From Herminiimonas sp. CN (GTDB lineage Bacteria > Pseudomonadota > Gammaproteobacteria > Burkholderiales > Burkholderiaceae_D): DNA of 40,254 bases. Made by a program: the position numbers and the translations under genes. The notes under the pieces were generated by a model. It saw only the letters and a program-made list of their open reading frames with translations. It searched no databases and was not told where the DNA came from. The stretch's first letter is position 1; each line of letters begins with the position of its first letter. Positions 1 to 9,722 of this stretch are shown piece after piece. Where the stretch lies: positions 1-40,254 of the forward strand of contig NZ_AVCC01000024.1 of assembly GCF_000622895.1 (NCBI RefSeq), given 5' to 3'.

Positions 1-102
1 ACTACTACGACGACTATTATTTTTATTGCGATAAAAAAATATACTCATAGCAGTTCAGAATTCGCGCCGCATCCTCGCCTCACCTGAGCAGGTGCGCATG
101 CA

Positions 103-537
103 TCAGATCAATGACGCCATCCGAGCCCGGATGGCGGTGCGCAGGGTCGGCAGCAAGTCACGGCGCCGGGCCAGCACCTCGGGCGCGGTGGCGCGTTGCG
201 CCGGCGCCCAGACCGGAGCCGGGAACTGCGCATCGTCGTCATAGCGCGGAATCACATGCCAGTGCAGATGCGGCGTCATGTTGCCCAGGCTGGCCAGATT
301 GACTTTGTGCGGCTGCAGCACGTCGCGCACCGCCGCCTCGACTTGCCACACCGCTGCCATCAGCAAGTCGCGCTCGGCCAGCGCCAGATCGGTCATTTCC
401 CGCACGTGGCGATTCCAGATCACGCGGCAAAAACCGGGGTAGTCGGCGTCGTCCACCAGCACCACATGCCACTGTGCCGCAAGATGCACGACTTCGCCGC
501 CCTGCTGCGCGCACAATTCACACTCGATTTGCGTCAT
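103..537 (-). CDS. HIT-family nucleotide-binding hydrolase
   Basis: A 144-residue protein of the histidine triad superfamily, small enzymes that hydrolyse or transfer nucleotides (AMP-lysine, dinucleoside polyphosphates and similar). The triad is visible as HLHWHVIPR near residues 90-98, preceded by the usual N-terminal Cys pair (CELC), which may bind metal, and a substrate-loop region before LGNMTPHLH. Length is normal for a Fhit/Hint-like single-domain member. The ATG at 537 has a good ribosome site (AAGGAG) located in the 12-bp gap after the large upstream oxidoreductase gene, so the two are probably cotranscribed. The exact substrate cannot be read from the sequence. A small 6-bp inverted repeat (81-94) lies just after the stop but has no T tract. 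Confidence 0.9.
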   Translation of the reverse strand: MTQIECELCAQQGGEVVHLAAQWHVVLVDDADYPGFCRVIWNRHVREMTDLALAERDLLMAAVWQVEAAVRDVLQPHKVNLASLGNMTPHLHWHVIPRYDDDAQFPAPVWAPAQRATAPEVLARRRDLLPTLRTAIRARMASLI

Positions 538-549
538 AAGGTTCGCTCC

Positions 550-3500
550 TTACACTAAAACCCGCTCGATGCCGCCGGCATTGGCGCGCGCCACATATTC
601 CGGCAGCCAGTTTTCGCCCAGCAAATGCCTGGCCATCTCGATCACGATGTAATCGGCATCGGTGTCGGCATCGTCGTTGTAGCGCAGCAAGCCCTGCAGG
701 CAGGACGGGCAGGAAGTCAGTATCTTGACGTCGCCGCTAAAGCCGTCGGCGCGCAGCTTGTCGGCGCCCTTGATCATTTCCTCCTCCTTGCGGAACCGGA
801 CCTGGGTCGAGATGTCGGGACGGCTGACCGCCAGCGTGCCGGACTCGCCGCAGCAGCGCTCGTTTTTCTCGATCTTGACGTTGTCCACGGTGGAAATCAG
901 CGCATTGATGGTCTTGCCCGACTCCTGCAGCTTCATCGGGTTGTGGCACGGCTCGTGGTACATGTAGCGGGTGCCGGCCACGCCTTCCAGCCGGACGTTT
1001 TTCTCCAGCAGGTATTCGTGGATGTCGATGATCCGGCAGCCGGGGAATATCTTGTCGAATTCATAGGTGGCCAACTGGTCGTAGCAGGTGCCGCACGACA
1101 CCACCACAGTCTTGATGTCGAGGTAGTTGAGCGTATTGGCCATGCGGTGGAACAGCACCCGGTTGTCGGTCATCATCTTCTCGGCCTTGTCGTACTGGCC
1201 GTTGCCGCGCTGCGGATAGCCGCAGCACAGGTAGCCGGGCGGCAGCACGGTCTGCACCCCGACGTGCCACAGCATCGCCTGCGTGGCCAGCCCGACCTGC
1301 GAGAACAGGCGTTCCGAACCGCAGCCGGGGAAGTAGAACACCGCTTCGGTGTCGGCGCTGGTGGTCTGCGGGTCGCGGATGATCGGCACGATCTTGTCGT
1401 CCTCGATGTCGAGCAGCGCGCGCGCGGTTTTCTTCGGCAGGTTGCCGGGCATCTTCTTGTTGATGAAGTGGATCACCTGCTCCCTGACCGCCGGCTTGCC
1501 GACGGTGGCCGGCGGCGCCTTGGTCTGCTTCTTGGCGAACTTCTTCAGGATGTCGTGGCCGAAACGCTGCGCCTTGTAGCCCCAGCCTATCATCGCGGTG
1601 CGGGTGGCGTTGATGGTGGCCGGATCGGTCGCGTTGAGGAAGAACATCGAGGCCGCGGTGCCGGGATTGAATTTCTTCTGCCCCATCTTGCGCAGCAGGT
1701 TGCGCATGTTCATCGAGACGTCGCCGAAATCGATGTCGACCGGACAGGGCGTGACGCACTTGTGGCACACCGTGCAATGGTCGGCCACATCGGAAAACTC
1801 ATCCCAGTGCTTGATCGAGATGCCGCGCCGGGTCTGCTCTTCGTACAGGAACGCTTCCACCAGCAGCGAGGTGGCCAGAATCTTGTTGCGCGGCGAGTAC
1901 AGCAGATTGGCGCGCGGCACGTGGGTCGAGCAGACCGGCTTGCACTTGCCGCAGCGCAGGCAATCCTTGATGCTGCTGGCGATCGCGCCGATGTCGCTTT
2001 GCTGCATGATCAGCGATTCGTGCCCCATCAGGCCGAACGACGGCGTGTAGGCGTTGCGCAAGTCGGCGCCGGCCAGCAGCTTGCCCTTGTTGAAGCGGCC
2101 CTCCGGGTCGATGCGCTGCTTGTAGTCGCGGAAGTCGCCGATTTCGCCCTCGGTCAGGTATTCGATCTTGGTGATGCCGATGCCGTGCTCGCCGGAAATC
2201 ACGCCGTCCAGCGAGCGCGCCAGCGCCATGATGCGCGCCACCGCCGCATGGGCATCCTGCAGCATCTGGTAATCGTCGGAATTGACCGGGATGTTGGTGT
2301 GCACGTTGCCGTCGCCGGCGTGCATGTGCAGCGCGACGAAGACGCGGCCGCGCAGCACCTTCTGGTGGATCGCCGTGCATTCGTCGAGAATCAGCTTGAA
2401 GGCGCCGCCGCCGAAGATCTGGCGCAGGACGGCGCGCACCTCCAGCTTCCACGACACCCGCACGGTGCGGTCCTGCAGCAGGTGGAACAGTTGCGCATCG
2501 GGCTGGCGCTGCAGCCGCTGCTCGATCGCCGCGACGTGTTTTTCCAGGCCGAGCGCCAGCAGCATGTCTTTCGATTGCGCCAGCGGCTGGTCGATCTGCT
2601 CCAGCAGGTAGGTCCAGCGGGTATGGGTCAGTTCGAGCAGCTCTGTGGCCTGATGGACCCGGTCTTCCAGCATTTCGGCATCCGGAATCGCATCGCCTTC
2701 GGCGTCCTCGCTCTTACCCAGCGGCAGATTGCCGGCGGCAAAGAAGCTGCGCAAGGCGCCGATCAATTGCAGCTTGTTGCGAATCGACAGCTCGATATTG
2801 ATATGTTCGATGCCGTTGGTGTATTCGCCCATCCGATTCAGCGGAATCACCACGTCCTCATTGATCTTGAAGGCGTTGGTATGCTTGGAAATGGCGGCGG
2901 TGCGGGCGCGGTCGAGCCAGAATTTCTTGCGCGCTTCCGGCGATACCGCGACGAAGCCTTCGCCGACCCGGGTGTTGGCGATGCGCACCACTTCCGAGGC
3001 CGCTTGCGCGACCGCGTTCTCGTCGTCGCCGACGATGTCGCCGAACAGCGCCATCTTCGGCAATACGCCGCGCTTGGATTTGGTGGCGTAGCCGACCGCG
3101 CGCAGATAGCGCTCGTCCAGATGCTCGAGGCCGGCTAGCACGGCGCCGCCTTTTTTAGTTTCGGCATCGAGGTAATCCTTGATCTCGACGATGCTCGGAA
3201 TGGCGTCGCTGGCCTGGCCGAAAAATTCCAGGCAGACGGTGCGGGCGAACTTCGGCATCCGGTGCAAAATCCAGCGCGCCGAGGTGATCAGGCCGTCGCA
3301 ACCCTCTTTTTGCACGCCCGGCAAACCCGACAGGAATTTGTCGGTGACGTCCTTGCCCAGCCCTTCCTTGCGGAACTTGCGGCCTTCGATCTCCAGCATT
3401 TCGGTCTTGAACGGCGTGCTGCGGCCGCCCTTGGCCCCCGGGTGCGACCATTCGAGCCTGAACTTGGCCAGCGGCGCATCGTGGATCTTGCCCAGATTGT

Positions 3501-4539
3501 GCTCGACGCGGGTGACTTCGAGCCAGTCGCCGTTCGGATCGACCATCCGCCACGAGGCCAGATTGTCCAGCGCCGTGCCCCACAGCACCGCCTTCTTGCC
3601 GCCGGCGTTCATCGCGACGTTGCCGCCGACGCAGGACGCTTCGGCCGAGGTCGGATCGACCGCGAACACGAAACCGGCCTTCTCGGCCGCGTCCGAGACG
3701 CGCTTGGTGACCACGCCGGCGCCCGAATAGATGGTGGCGTACTCGCGCCCGACGCCGGGCAGCACGGTCATTTCGACCGCGCCCAGCTGCTCCAGTTTTT
3801 CGGTATTGATGACGGCCGACAGCGGCGTCAGCGGAATCGCGCCGCCGGTGTAGCCGGTGCCGCCGCCGCGCGGAATGATGGTCAGGCCGAGCTCGATGCA
3901 AGCCTTGACCAGGCCGGCCATTTCGTCCTCGGTGTCGGGCGTGAGCACCACGAACGGATATTCGACCCGCCAGTCGGTGGCATCGGTCACGTGCGACACG
4001 CGGCTCAAACCGTCGAACTTGATGTTGTCCTTCTCGGTGTGGCGCCCCAGCACCTTGGTGGCGCGACGGCGCAAATCGTAGGTGCGGCGGAACTCCTCGG
4101 CGAAATCGGCCACCGCCCGGCGCGCCGCCTTCAGCAGCGCTTCCACGCTGGCGCTGCGGCTGAGCGCATCGGCATCGCCGGCGTCGGCCAGGTCGGTGGT
4201 GACGCGACGGCGCTCGACTTCGCTCAGGCGGTGATTCAGCGCATCGATCAGGTCCTGGCGGCGCTTCGGGTTATCCAGCATGTCGTCTTGCAGATACGGA
4301 TTGCGCTGCACCACCCATATGTCGCCCAGCACTTCATACAGCATCCGCGCCGAGCGGCCGGTCTGGCGCGCGCCGCGCAGCGTGTCGAGCAGTTTCCAGG
4401 CTTCTTCGCCGAGCAGGCGGATGACGATTTCGCGGTCGGAAAACGAGGTGTAGTTATACGGAATTTCGCGCAAACGGGTCGGCGCGGCGCCGGCGGGCGC
4501 GTCTGAGAGCAAGGCTTGGATTTGTGCGGGGGCGTTCAT
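550..4539 (-). CDS. DUF3683-type FAD-linked oxidase fused to 4Fe-4S and CCG domains
   Basis: A 1329-residue single-chain flavo/iron-sulphur oxidoreductase, probably oxidising a 2-hydroxy acid such as lactate or glycolate; the substrate is inferred. Order of parts: an N-terminal extension (about 20-180) matching the DUF3683 region; a PCMH-type FAD-binding domain with [13 protein letters not shown] near 218-231; an FAD-oxidase C-terminal domain with [12 protein letters not shown] near 735-746 and HGIGITK; two 4Fe-4S clusters ([11 protein letters not shown] near 858-868, [12 protein letters not shown] near 921-932); and two cysteine-rich CCG domains of the GlpC/LutA/HdrB type (PGCG near 1068, [13 protein letters not shown]; then HEPCHNP, CCGESG, SCPSC near 1276). 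This merges in one polypeptide what GlcD-GlcF or LutABC systems do with separate subunits. No transmembrane segment is evident. There is no strong ribosome site before the ATG at 4539. The opposite strand carries long open frames, which are composition artefacts. Confidence 0.92.
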   Translation of the reverse strand: MNAPAQIQALLSDAPAGAAPTRLREIPYNYTSFSDREIVIRLLGEEAWKLLDTLRGARQTGRSARMLYEVLGDIWVVQRNPYLQDDMLDNPKRRQDLIDALNHRLSEVERRRVTTDLADAGDADALSRSASVEALLKAARRAVADFAEEFRRTYDLRRRATKVLGRHTEKDNIKFDGLSRVSHVTDATDWRVEYPFVVLTPDTEDEMAGLVKACIELGLTIIPRGGGTGYTGGAIPLTPLSAVINTEKLEQLGAVEMTVLPGVGREYATIYSGAGVVTKRVSDAAEKAGFVFAVDPTSAEASCVGGNVAMNAGGKKAVLWGTALDNLASWRMVDPNGDWLEVTRVEHNLGKIHDAPLAKFRLEWSHPGAKGGRSTPFKTEMLEIEGRKFRKEGLGKDVTDKFLSGLPGVQKEGCDGLITSARWILHRMPKFARTVCLEFFGQASDAIPSIVEIKDYLDAETKKGGAVLAGLEHLDERYLRAVGYATKSKRGVLPKMALFGDIVGDDENAVAQAASEVVRIANTRVGEGFVAVSPEARKKFWLDRARTAAISKHTNAFKINEDVVIPLNRMGEYTNGIEHINIELSIRNKLQLIGALRSFFAAGNLPLGKSEDAEGDAIPDAEMLEDRVHQATELLELTHTRWTYLLEQIDQPLAQSKDMLLALGLEKHVAAIEQRLQRQPDAQLFHLLQDRTVRVSWKLEVRAVLRQIFGGGAFKLILDECTAIHQKVLRGRVFVALHMHAGDGNVHTNIPVNSDDYQMLQDAHAAVARIMALARSLDGVISGEHGIGITKIEYLTEGEIGDFRDYKQRIDPEGRFNKGKLLAGADLRNAYTPSFGLMGHESLIMQQSDIGAIASSIKDCLRCGKCKPVCSTHVPRANLLYSPRNKILATSLLVEAFLYEEQTRRGISIKHWDEFSDVADHCTVCHKCVTPCPVDIDFGDVSMNMRNLLRKMGQKKFNPGTAASMFFLNATDPATINATRTAMIGWGYKAQRFGHDILKKFAKKQTKAPPATVGKPAVREQVIHFINKKMPGNLPKKTARALLDIEDDKIVPIIRDPQTTSADTEAVFYFPGCGSERLFSQVGLATQAMLWHVGVQTVLPPGYLCCGYPQRGNGQYDKAEKMMTDNRVLFHRMANTLNYLDIKTVVVSCGTCYDQLATYEFDKIFPGCRIIDIHEYLLEKNVRLEGVAGTRYMYHEPCHNPMKLQESGKTINALISTVDNVKIEKNERCCGESGTLAVSRPDISTQVRFRKEEEMIKGADKLRADGFSGDVKILTSCPSCLQGLLRYNDDADTDADYIVIEMARHLLGENWLPEYVARANAGGIERVLV

Positions 4540-4753
4540 GGCGTGGTGTTGGACTGACCCTAAAGAAGCATTTTAGCGTATCGCGCCGCAGCATGTTGCA
4601 ACAGCCTTACGTTTCATATGCGTTAGCGCGATCCCCACGACGGCCGGCCCGAATTCCGGAAAAATCTTGTTCTACTGGGGGTATGCGTTGAAAAAGCGTT
4701 ATTTCCGCATATTTTAAAGCGACAATATTTTATACGGCATCCTGTATGTATTG

Positions 4754-5245
4754 CTACGCCAGCCAGCGGGCCGCCTGATGCCATATGCCATTGGGCACAT
4801 GCAGCAGCAGCCAGGTCACCGCGATGTAACGGCAGAATTTACCCAGCGCCATGTACATCACACAAGGCCAGAACGGCAAGCGCAGCCAGCCGCCCAGCGT
4901 GCAGATCGGATCGCCCACCGCCGGCAGCCAGGCCAGCAGCATGGTTTTCGCACCATAGCGGCGCAACCAGCCAAACCAGCGGCTTTCGCGCTCTTTCGCA
5001 AAGGTGTTTTTGGCGCCGTAGCCGATCCAGTAATTAAGCACGCCACCCAGCGTATTGCCCGCAGTGGCGACCAGGATGACTTGCCAGAACAGTGCGCCAT
5101 CGGCCTTGATCACCGCAAAAACCAGCGGCTCCGAGCCCATCGGCACCAGCGTGGCGGAAACAAAAGCGACTACGAAAACCGATGTCAGACCGATTTTCGG
5201 CAGCGCCAGAACGCCTAACAGCCAGGTGATTGCGGATTCGAGCAT
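4754..5245 (-). CDS. YqaA/DedA-like small membrane protein
   Basis: A 163-residue integral membrane protein of the SNARE-associated Golgi / VTT superfamily, closest by eye to the short YqaA group. Visible hydrophobic segments include ALPKIGLTSVFVVAFVSATL, then FWQVILVATAGNTLGGVLNYWIG, a polar loop with KERESRWFGWLRRYG, LLAWLPAVGDPICTLGGWLRL (the conserved re-entrant G-D-P motif) and a C-terminal segment. DedA relatives are tied to undecaprenyl-phosphate or phospholipid flipping and proton-motive-force homeostasis; the role of YqaA itself is not established. The start has no Shine-Dalgarno-like sequence. A perfect TATAAT on the minus strand (5289-5284) lies 39 bp upstream, without a recognisable -35 element. 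It stands alone between the DUF3683 gene and divergent ilvA. Confidence 0.85.
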   Translation of the reverse strand: MLESAITWLLGVLALPKIGLTSVFVVAFVSATLVPMGSEPLVFAVIKADGALFWQVILVATAGNTLGGVLNYWIGYGAKNTFAKERESRWFGWLRRYGAKTMLLAWLPAVGDPICTLGGWLRLPFWPCVMYMALGKFCRYIAVTWLLLHVPNGIWHQAARWLA

Positions 5246-5382
5246 AAAAGGAAGGCTGAGGACGGTGGCGAAAAAAAACGTCCATTATAATAAACGGCCA
5301 GCAATGATCGCTTGGCCTTTCTTCACATTTTTGTCAAGGTCCGGCGCCTGCCCGCGCTGATCCCGACAGCGCAACCGAGCTT

Positions 5383-6918
5383 ATGAATACCGACTATCTC
5401 AAAAAAATCCTGACGGCCCGCGTCTACGACGTGGCATTTGAAACTCCGCTGGAATTCGCACCCACTTTGTCCAAGCGGATGGATAACAAGATTTACTTCA
5501 AGCGCGAGGACATGCAAAGCGTGTTCAGCTTCAAGCTGCGCGGCGCCTACAACAAGATGGCGCACCTGAGCCCGGAACAATTGAAACACGGGGTGATTTG
5601 CGCATCGGCCGGCAACCATGCGCAGGGCGTTGCGCTGTCGGCCGCCAAGCTCGGCTGCAAGGCGATGATCGTGATGCCGACCACCACGCCGCCGGTCAAG
5701 GTCGACGCCGTCAAGGCGCGCGGCGGCGCGCAGGTTGAAACCGTGCTGTTCGGCGAGTCCTTCACCGACGCCTATGACCATGCGCTGACGCTGGAAAAGA
5801 AGCACAAGCTGACCTTCGTCCACCCGTTCGACGATCCTTACGTAATCGCCGGCCAGGGCACCATCGGAATGGAAATCCTGCGCCAGCATGCGGACCCGAT
5901 CCACGCCGTTTTCGTCGCCATCGGCGGCGGCGGCCTGATCGCCGGCGTGGCCGCCTACATCAAGCAGATCCGTCCCGAGATCAAGATCATCGGGGTCCAG
6001 ACCATCGATTCCGACGCGATGGCGCGCAGCCTGAAAGCGGGCCGCCGCATCACGCTGCCGGATGTCGGCCTGTTCTCCGACGGCACCGCGGTCAAGCTGG
6101 TGGGCGAAGAAACCTTCCGCCTTGCCAGGCAATATGTGGACGACATCATCCTGGTCGATACCGACGCCATCTGCGCGGCGATCAAGGACGTATTCCAGGA
6201 CACCCGCAGCATCCTGGAACCGGCCGGCGCGCTGGCCGTGGCAGGGGCAAAAGCGTATATCGCGCGCGCCAAAGCCGACAAGACGCCGCTCAAGAATGAA
6301 ACCATGGTCACCATCGCCTGCGGCGCCAACATGAATTTCGACCGCTTGCGCTTCGTCGCCGAGAGCGCCGAAGTCGGCGAAGCGCGCGAAGCGGTGTTCG
6401 CCGTCACCATTCCGGAAGAACGCGGCAGCTTCAGGCGCTTCTGCGAACTGATCGGGCAGCGCAACGTGACCGAATTCAACTACCGGATCAGCGGCGAACT
6501 GGAAGCCCACATCTTCGTCGGCATCCAGGTCGCGAATCGGGAAGAAGCGGCCAAGATTGCCAAGAATTTTGAAAAGCACAATTTCAAAACGCTCGATCTG
6601 ACCGACGACGAACTCGGCAAGCTGCACATCCGCCACCTGGTCGGCGGCAAGAGCGCGCTGGCGCAAAACGAACTGCTGTACCGCTTCGAGTTCCCCGAGC
6701 GGCCCGGCGCGCTGTGGCGCTTCCTGTCCTGCATGGCGCCGAACTGGAACATCAGCCTGTTCCACTACCGCAACCACGGCGCCGACTACGGCCGCATCCT
6801 GATCGGCCTGCAAGTGCCGAAGAAGGAAATGAAGGATTTCCGCGCGTTCCTGAACACGGTCGGCTACCGCCATTGGGACGAGAGCAAAAATCCGGTCTAC
6901 AAGCTGTTTTTAGGGTAA
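5383..6918 (+). CDS. ilvA: threonine ammonia-lyase, biosynthetic
   Basis: Threonine deaminase of 511 residues, the PLP enzyme that converts threonine to 2-oxobutanoate at the entry to isoleucine synthesis. The N-terminal type II PLP fold has SFKLRGAYN with the Schiff-base lysine near residue 51, SAGNHAQGVA and the phosphate-binding loop IGGGGLIAG near 180. After about residue 330 come two ACT-like regulatory subdomains (LRFVAESAEVGEAREAVFAVTIPE..., then NELLYRFEFPERPGALWRFL), so this is the long, isoleucine-inhibited biosynthetic form and not the short catabolic TdcB. Length equals that of E. coli IlvA. The next gene, queF, begins at the base after the TAA stop, so the two are cotranscribed. 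The ribosome site before the ATG is weak (GAGC). Confidence 0.96.
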   Translation: MNTDYLKKILTARVYDVAFETPLEFAPTLSKRMDNKIYFKREDMQSVFSFKLRGAYNKMAHLSPEQLKHGVICASAGNHAQGVALSAAKLGCKAMIVMPTTTPPVKVDAVKARGGAQVETVLFGESFTDAYDHALTLEKKHKLTFVHPFDDPYVIAGQGTIGMEILRQHADPIHAVFVAIGGGGLIAGVAAYIKQIRPEIKIIGVQTIDSDAMARSLKAGRRITLPDVGLFSDGTAVKLVGEETFRLARQYVDDIILVDTDAICAAIKDVFQDTRSILEPAGALAVAGAKAYIARAKADKTPLKNETMVTIACGANMNFDRLRFVAESAEVGEAREAVFAVTIPEERGSFRRFCELIGQRNVTEFNYRISGELEAHIFVGIQVANREEAAKIAKNFEKHNFKTLDLTDDELGKLHIRHLVGGKSALAQNELLYRFEFPERPGALWRFLSCMAPNWNISLFHYRNHGADYGRILIGLQVPKKEMKDFRAFLNTVGYRHWDESKNPVYKLFLG

Positions 6919-7767
6919 ATGCCGATGCACGCGCCTTCCATGCCGGACCGCTCGCCGCTGGGCCAGCCATCCGCCTACGTCACACAATACGAGCCGTCGC
7001 TGCTGTTCCCGATCGCCCGCCAGGGCAAGCGCGACGAACTTGGCCTCGGCGGCGGCACCCTGCCGTTTTTCGGCGTCGACATCTGGAACGCCTACGAGCT
7101 GTCGTGGCTGAATCTGCGCGGCAAGCCGCAAGTGGCGATCGGCACCATCACGGTGCCGGCCGATTCGCCCAACATCATCGAATCGAAATCCTTCAAGCTG
7201 TATCTGAACTCCTTCAACCAGACCCGGCTGGCCGGCGCCGATGCGCTGCTGCACCTGCTGCAGGCCGACCTGTCGGCCGGCTTCGGCGCGCCGGTGCGGG
7301 TCGCGCTGACCCTGCCGGACTCGTTCGGCGCGCTGAAGTTGGGCGAACTGGAAGGCCAGTTGCTGGACCGGCTGGACATCGAGGTCAGCGACTACACGCC
7401 CAATCCGGCGCTGCTCCAGACCGACCCCGACAGCGCGCCGGTGGAACAGACGCTGGTGTCGCACCTGCTGAAATCGAATTGCCTGGTCACCGGGCAGCCG
7501 GACTGGGGCAGCGTGCAGATCCGCTATTGCGGCGCGCCGATCGATGAAGCAGGCTTGCTGCGGTATTTGATCGGCTTTCGCACCCACAATGAATTCCACG
7601 AGCAATGCGTGGAGCGGATCTTCATCGACATCCTGCGCCAGTGCAAACCGCAGAAACTGTCGGTGTACGCCCGCTACACGCGGCGCGGCGGACTCGACAT
7701 CAACCCCTGGCGCAGCAATTTCAGCGCCGGCAGCCAGGCCCTGAACCTGCGCAATGCCCGCCAGTGA
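6919..7767 (+). CDS. queF: NADPH-dependent 7-cyano-7-deazaguanine reductase
   Basis: QueF, the tunnelling-fold nitrile reductase that turns preQ0 into preQ1 in queuosine tRNA modification. At 282 residues it is the long proteobacterial (YqcD-like) type with two fused T-folds. The signature [17 protein letters not shown] lies in the N-terminal half; the nucleophilic cysteine ([13 protein letters not shown], Cys near 188) and proton donor Asp (near 195) are both present, and [13 protein letters not shown] follows. The ATG used abuts the ilvA stop; a second in-frame ATG two codons on (6925) sits at a better distance from the AGGG at 6912-6915 and may be the true start. No preQ1 riboswitch is visible, since translation is directly linked to ilvA. 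Confidence 0.95.
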   Translation: MPMHAPSMPDRSPLGQPSAYVTQYEPSLLFPIARQGKRDELGLGGGTLPFFGVDIWNAYELSWLNLRGKPQVAIGTITVPADSPNIIESKSFKLYLNSFNQTRLAGADALLHLLQADLSAGFGAPVRVALTLPDSFGALKLGELEGQLLDRLDIEVSDYTPNPALLQTDPDSAPVEQTLVSHLLKSNCLVTGQPDWGSVQIRYCGAPIDEAGLLRYLIGFRTHNEFHEQCVERIFIDILRQCKPQKLSVYARYTRRGGLDINPWRSNFSAGSQALNLRNARQ

Positions 7768-7842
7768 TCCCGGCATCGGCAGGATGGGCGTCAAATTCGG
7801 TTGCGAACTCACAAAATGTCACGAAATTGCATCCCAGATCAA

Positions 7843-7870
7843 TTGACCTGCCGCTGGCTTGTGATTAACT
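7843..7870 (+). promoter_or_regulatory. candidate promoter for yegP-pagP
   Basis: TTGACC at 7843-7848 resembles a sigma-70 -35 box; after 16 bp a TGATTAACT element (7862-7870) could act as an extended but poor -10. It lies 58 bp before a YegP start that has a near-perfect ribosome site (AGGAGG, 7918-7923). The queF-yegP gap of 160 bp supports a separate promoter. The -10 match is weak. Confidence 0.35.
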
Positions 7871-7927
7871 TATCTTGCTGTTTTTTTTCAAGGTTAAACC
7901 GTAAATCAACACCACTCAGGAGGCATC

Positions 7928-8260
7928 ATGGCTGGCAAATACGTTTTAAAGAATTCCACAGCAGGCAAATTTTCGTTCAAGCTGGTAGCCGACAACGATC
8001 AGATCCTCTTCACTTCGGAAACCTATGAATCCAAGGCGGCCGCGCTGAACGGGATTGCATCCTGCCAGAAAAACGGCAGCGACGATAAGCACTTCGAACG
8101 CAAATCATCGACTGCCAACCAGCCGTATTTCGTGCTCAAGGCGGCAAATGGTCAGATCATCGGCAAAAGCCAGATGTACTCGTCCACAGCCGCCATGGAA
8201 AACGAGATCGCGCTGGCAAAAGCCAACGCCACTTCGGCAGTCGAGGACAACACGCAATGA
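7928..8260 (+). CDS. YegP-family (DUF1508) protein
   Basis: A 110-residue cytoplasmic protein made of two tandem copies of the DUF1508/YegP fold: GKYVLKNSTAGKFSFKLVA with FTSETYESKAAALNGIASC, then QPYFVLKAANGQIIGKSQM with YSSTAAMENEIALAKANA. Each repeat is a short beta-sheet plus helix. The family is common in proteobacteria and has no firmly assigned biochemical function. The ribosome site AGGAGG four bases before the ATG is one of the strongest in the window, suggesting high expression. The stop overlaps the next start as ATGA (8257-8260), so the PagP-like gene is translationally coupled to it. Confidence 0.9.
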   Translation: MAGKYVLKNSTAGKFSFKLVADNDQILFTSETYESKAAALNGIASCQKNGSDDKHFERKSSTANQPYFVLKAANGQIIGKSQMYSSTAAMENEIALAKANATSAVEDNTQ

Positions 8261-8877
8261 CATGGTGGGCAACATTTCTTCCCGGGCCATCCAGGGCCGT
8301 ACCGATCCGGTGCGGCCTTGGCGCTTTCATGCTGGCGGCATCCTGCAGCGCAATGGCGGCAGACAGCGCAACTGACAACGGCGACTGGTGGCAGCACACC
8401 AAAGACGTGGTGCGCAGCAAGGTCGAAACGATCAGCGGGCAGGGCGAAACCAGCCTGTTCCTGTCCGGCTACTCGTATCACGGCAGAAATACCTACACCC
8501 CGGAACGCATCCGGCAATTCAATGAAAAGTCCTGGGGACTCGGTCTCGGCAAAACCCTGCGCCACCCGAACGGGGACGAGGAATACCTGTACGGCCTGGC
8601 GATTTCGGATTCCCACTACGACCCGCAACTCATGGCCGGCTACGCGTACCAGTGGAACTGGCCGGTCGCAGGCAAGCTGGAGGCCGGCGCAGGCTGGAGT
8701 GCGCTGCTCATCAGCCGCACCGACACCTGGGGCAGAGTGCCGTTTCCGGCAATCTTGCCGGTTGCCTCGATCGGCATTCCGGGAGCAAAACTGATGGCAT
8801 CCTACGTACCCCGCCTCTCGGGCAACAAGGGCAATGGCGACGTCCTGTACGTATTTGGCCGGATTAATTTCAATTAA
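8257..8877 (+). CDS. pagP: PagP-like lipid A palmitoyltransferase
   Basis: A 206-residue outer-membrane acyltransferase related to PagP, which moves palmitate from a phospholipid to lipid A. The N-terminus has a signal peptide (hydrophobic stretch to about residue 35, cleavage likely after SAMA). The barrel shows PagP landmarks: YSYHGRNTY with the catalytic histidine (His75 of the precursor), NEKSWGLGLGK, LYGLAISDSHYDP with the catalytic Asp-Ser pair (118-119), the PFPAILPVASIG block and an aromatic-ending last strand (VFGRINFN). All three catalytic residues known from E. coli PagP (His, Asp, Ser) are kept. Its start overlaps the YegP stop (ATGA). In other bacteria pagP responds to envelope stress through PhoPQ; no PhoP box is evident here. 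A shorter form starting at an internal Met near residue 25 is possible. Confidence 0.88.
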   Translation: MTWWATFLPGPSRAVPIRCGLGAFMLAASCSAMAADSATDNGDWWQHTKDVVRSKVETISGQGETSLFLSGYSYHGRNTYTPERIRQFNEKSWGLGLGKTLRHPNGDEEYLYGLAISDSHYDPQLMAGYAYQWNWPVAGKLEAGAGWSALLISRTDTWGRVPFPAILPVASIGIPGAKLMASYVPRLSGNKGNGDVLYVFGRINFN

Positions 8878-9200
8878 TTTCAAGCCAGCGGGCATCGGTC
8901 GGTTTTGGCGCATTGCATGGCATCGGTCGCATCGCTGCGGATGATGTGGATAAGCGACAAAACCGCTTCCAAATTGCACCGTACAGGCGCACTTGAAATA
9001 GCTGCGATGGCAAAATATGCGGCAGATCAGCGGCAAACGAGCGAAGTTAGCAGCAATATCGGCCACATTGGCGATCCATGTCTTCGCCCGAAATTTTTCC
9101 AATCAGGACAATATGCTGCATATCATTGCGCAAGCTGCAAAGAAGCCTATAATCCCCGTCACATAGCTCCATTGTGCATTGCACCATTACTATCTGCATC
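8878..9200 (+). other. 323-bp intergenic stretch before ptsN
   Basis: No convincing gene. One open frame runs through it but has atypical composition, no ribosome site and no recognisable product. The right end holds the ptsN promoter candidate. In many relatives rpoN and hpf occupy this side of ptsN; no trace of either protein is readable here on any frame I examined. Confidence 0.6.
9126..9153 (+). promoter_or_regulatory. promoter candidate for ptsN-hprK-rapZ
   Basis: TTGCGC (9126-9131) and a perfect TATAAT (9148-9153) are separated by 16 bp. A start near 9160 would give a 5' leader of about 40 bases to the ptsN ATG at 9201. This argues that ptsN heads its own transcription unit here instead of being read from rpoN. 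Confidence 0.5.
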
Positions 9201-9677
9201 ATGACAAATCTCGCAAAAATATTGTCGCCAAACAACGTTGTGCTCGACCTTGAGGTCTCCAGCAAGAAAAGGGCTTTCGAACAAGCCGGCCTAATTTTTG
9301 AAAATAATTGCGGCATCGCGCGCTCCAACGTATCCGACAATCTGTTCGCACGGGAGCGTTTGGGCTCGACCGGTCTTGGCCATGGGGTGGCCGTCCCGCA
9401 TGGCCGCATCAAGGGCTTGAAAGCGCCGCTGGCTGCCTTCGTGCGCCTGGCCGAACCGATTCCGTTCGAATCGCCCGACGGCCAACCGGTCAAATTGCTG
9501 ATTTTTCTGCTGATTCCCGATCATGTGACGCAACAGCATCTGGAAATCCTGTCCGAAATAGCCGAGATGTTTTCCGATGATGGGACCCGGGCGGCGCTCG
9601 CCGCCGATGCCGACCAGGCCTCCGTGCACCGGCGCATCGTTTCCTGGGAACCGCAGCATGCTGCGGCCCACCGCTGA
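9201..9677 (+). CDS. ptsN: PTS IIA-like nitrogen-regulatory protein EIIA-Ntr
   Basis: EIIA-Ntr, the terminal phosphoacceptor of the nitrogen PTS relay (PtsP-NPr-PtsN), which regulates potassium transport, nitrogen and stress responses without carrying sugar. It has 158 residues from the ATG at 9201, where MTNLAKILSPNNVVLDL matches the family's usual N-terminus; an upstream in-frame GTG at 9174 would add nine unlikely residues. The phosphorylation site is the histidine of GHGVAVPHGR (His67). The C-terminal region DHVTQQHLEILSEIAEMF is typical. It is followed at 45 bp by hprK and then rapZ. No strong ribosome site is visible. The rpoN and hpf genes that normally precede it in Burkholderiales are missing at this locus. 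Confidence 0.94.
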   Translation: MTNLAKILSPNNVVLDLEVSSKKRAFEQAGLIFENNCGIARSNVSDNLFARERLGSTGLGHGVAVPHGRIKGLKAPLAAFVRLAEPIPFESPDGQPVKLLIFLLIPDHVTQQHLEILSEIAEMFSDDGTRAALAADADQASVHRRIVSWEPQHAAAHR

Positions 9678-9722
9678 CGCTGCTTTTTCGTCGATCTTCC
9701 GAACCCGCACTCATACCGCCCC

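Noticed and set aside
81-94. 6-bp inverted repeat after the HIT gene as a terminator
   Set aside because: A two-base loop cannot form without opening the stem, and there is no T tract on the minus strand.
625-3138. 837-codon plus-strand open frame opposite the DUF3683 oxidoreductase
   Set aside because: It is antisense to a gene with intact FAD, Fe-S and CCG motifs; its translation is a low-complexity mix of Val/Ala/Gln/Arg/His with no motifs. It is the usual shadow of G+C-rich coding DNA.
5323-6873. 516-codon minus-strand open frame opposite ilvA
   Set aside because: Antisense shadow of ilvA, with no ribosome site and no motifs.
6919-6930. preQ1 riboswitch before queF
   Set aside because: queF starts at the base after the ilvA stop, leaving no room for an aptamer.
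8905-9204. 99-codon open frame before ptsN
   Set aside because: No ribosome site, it overlaps the ptsN promoter and start, and the product has no recognisable features.
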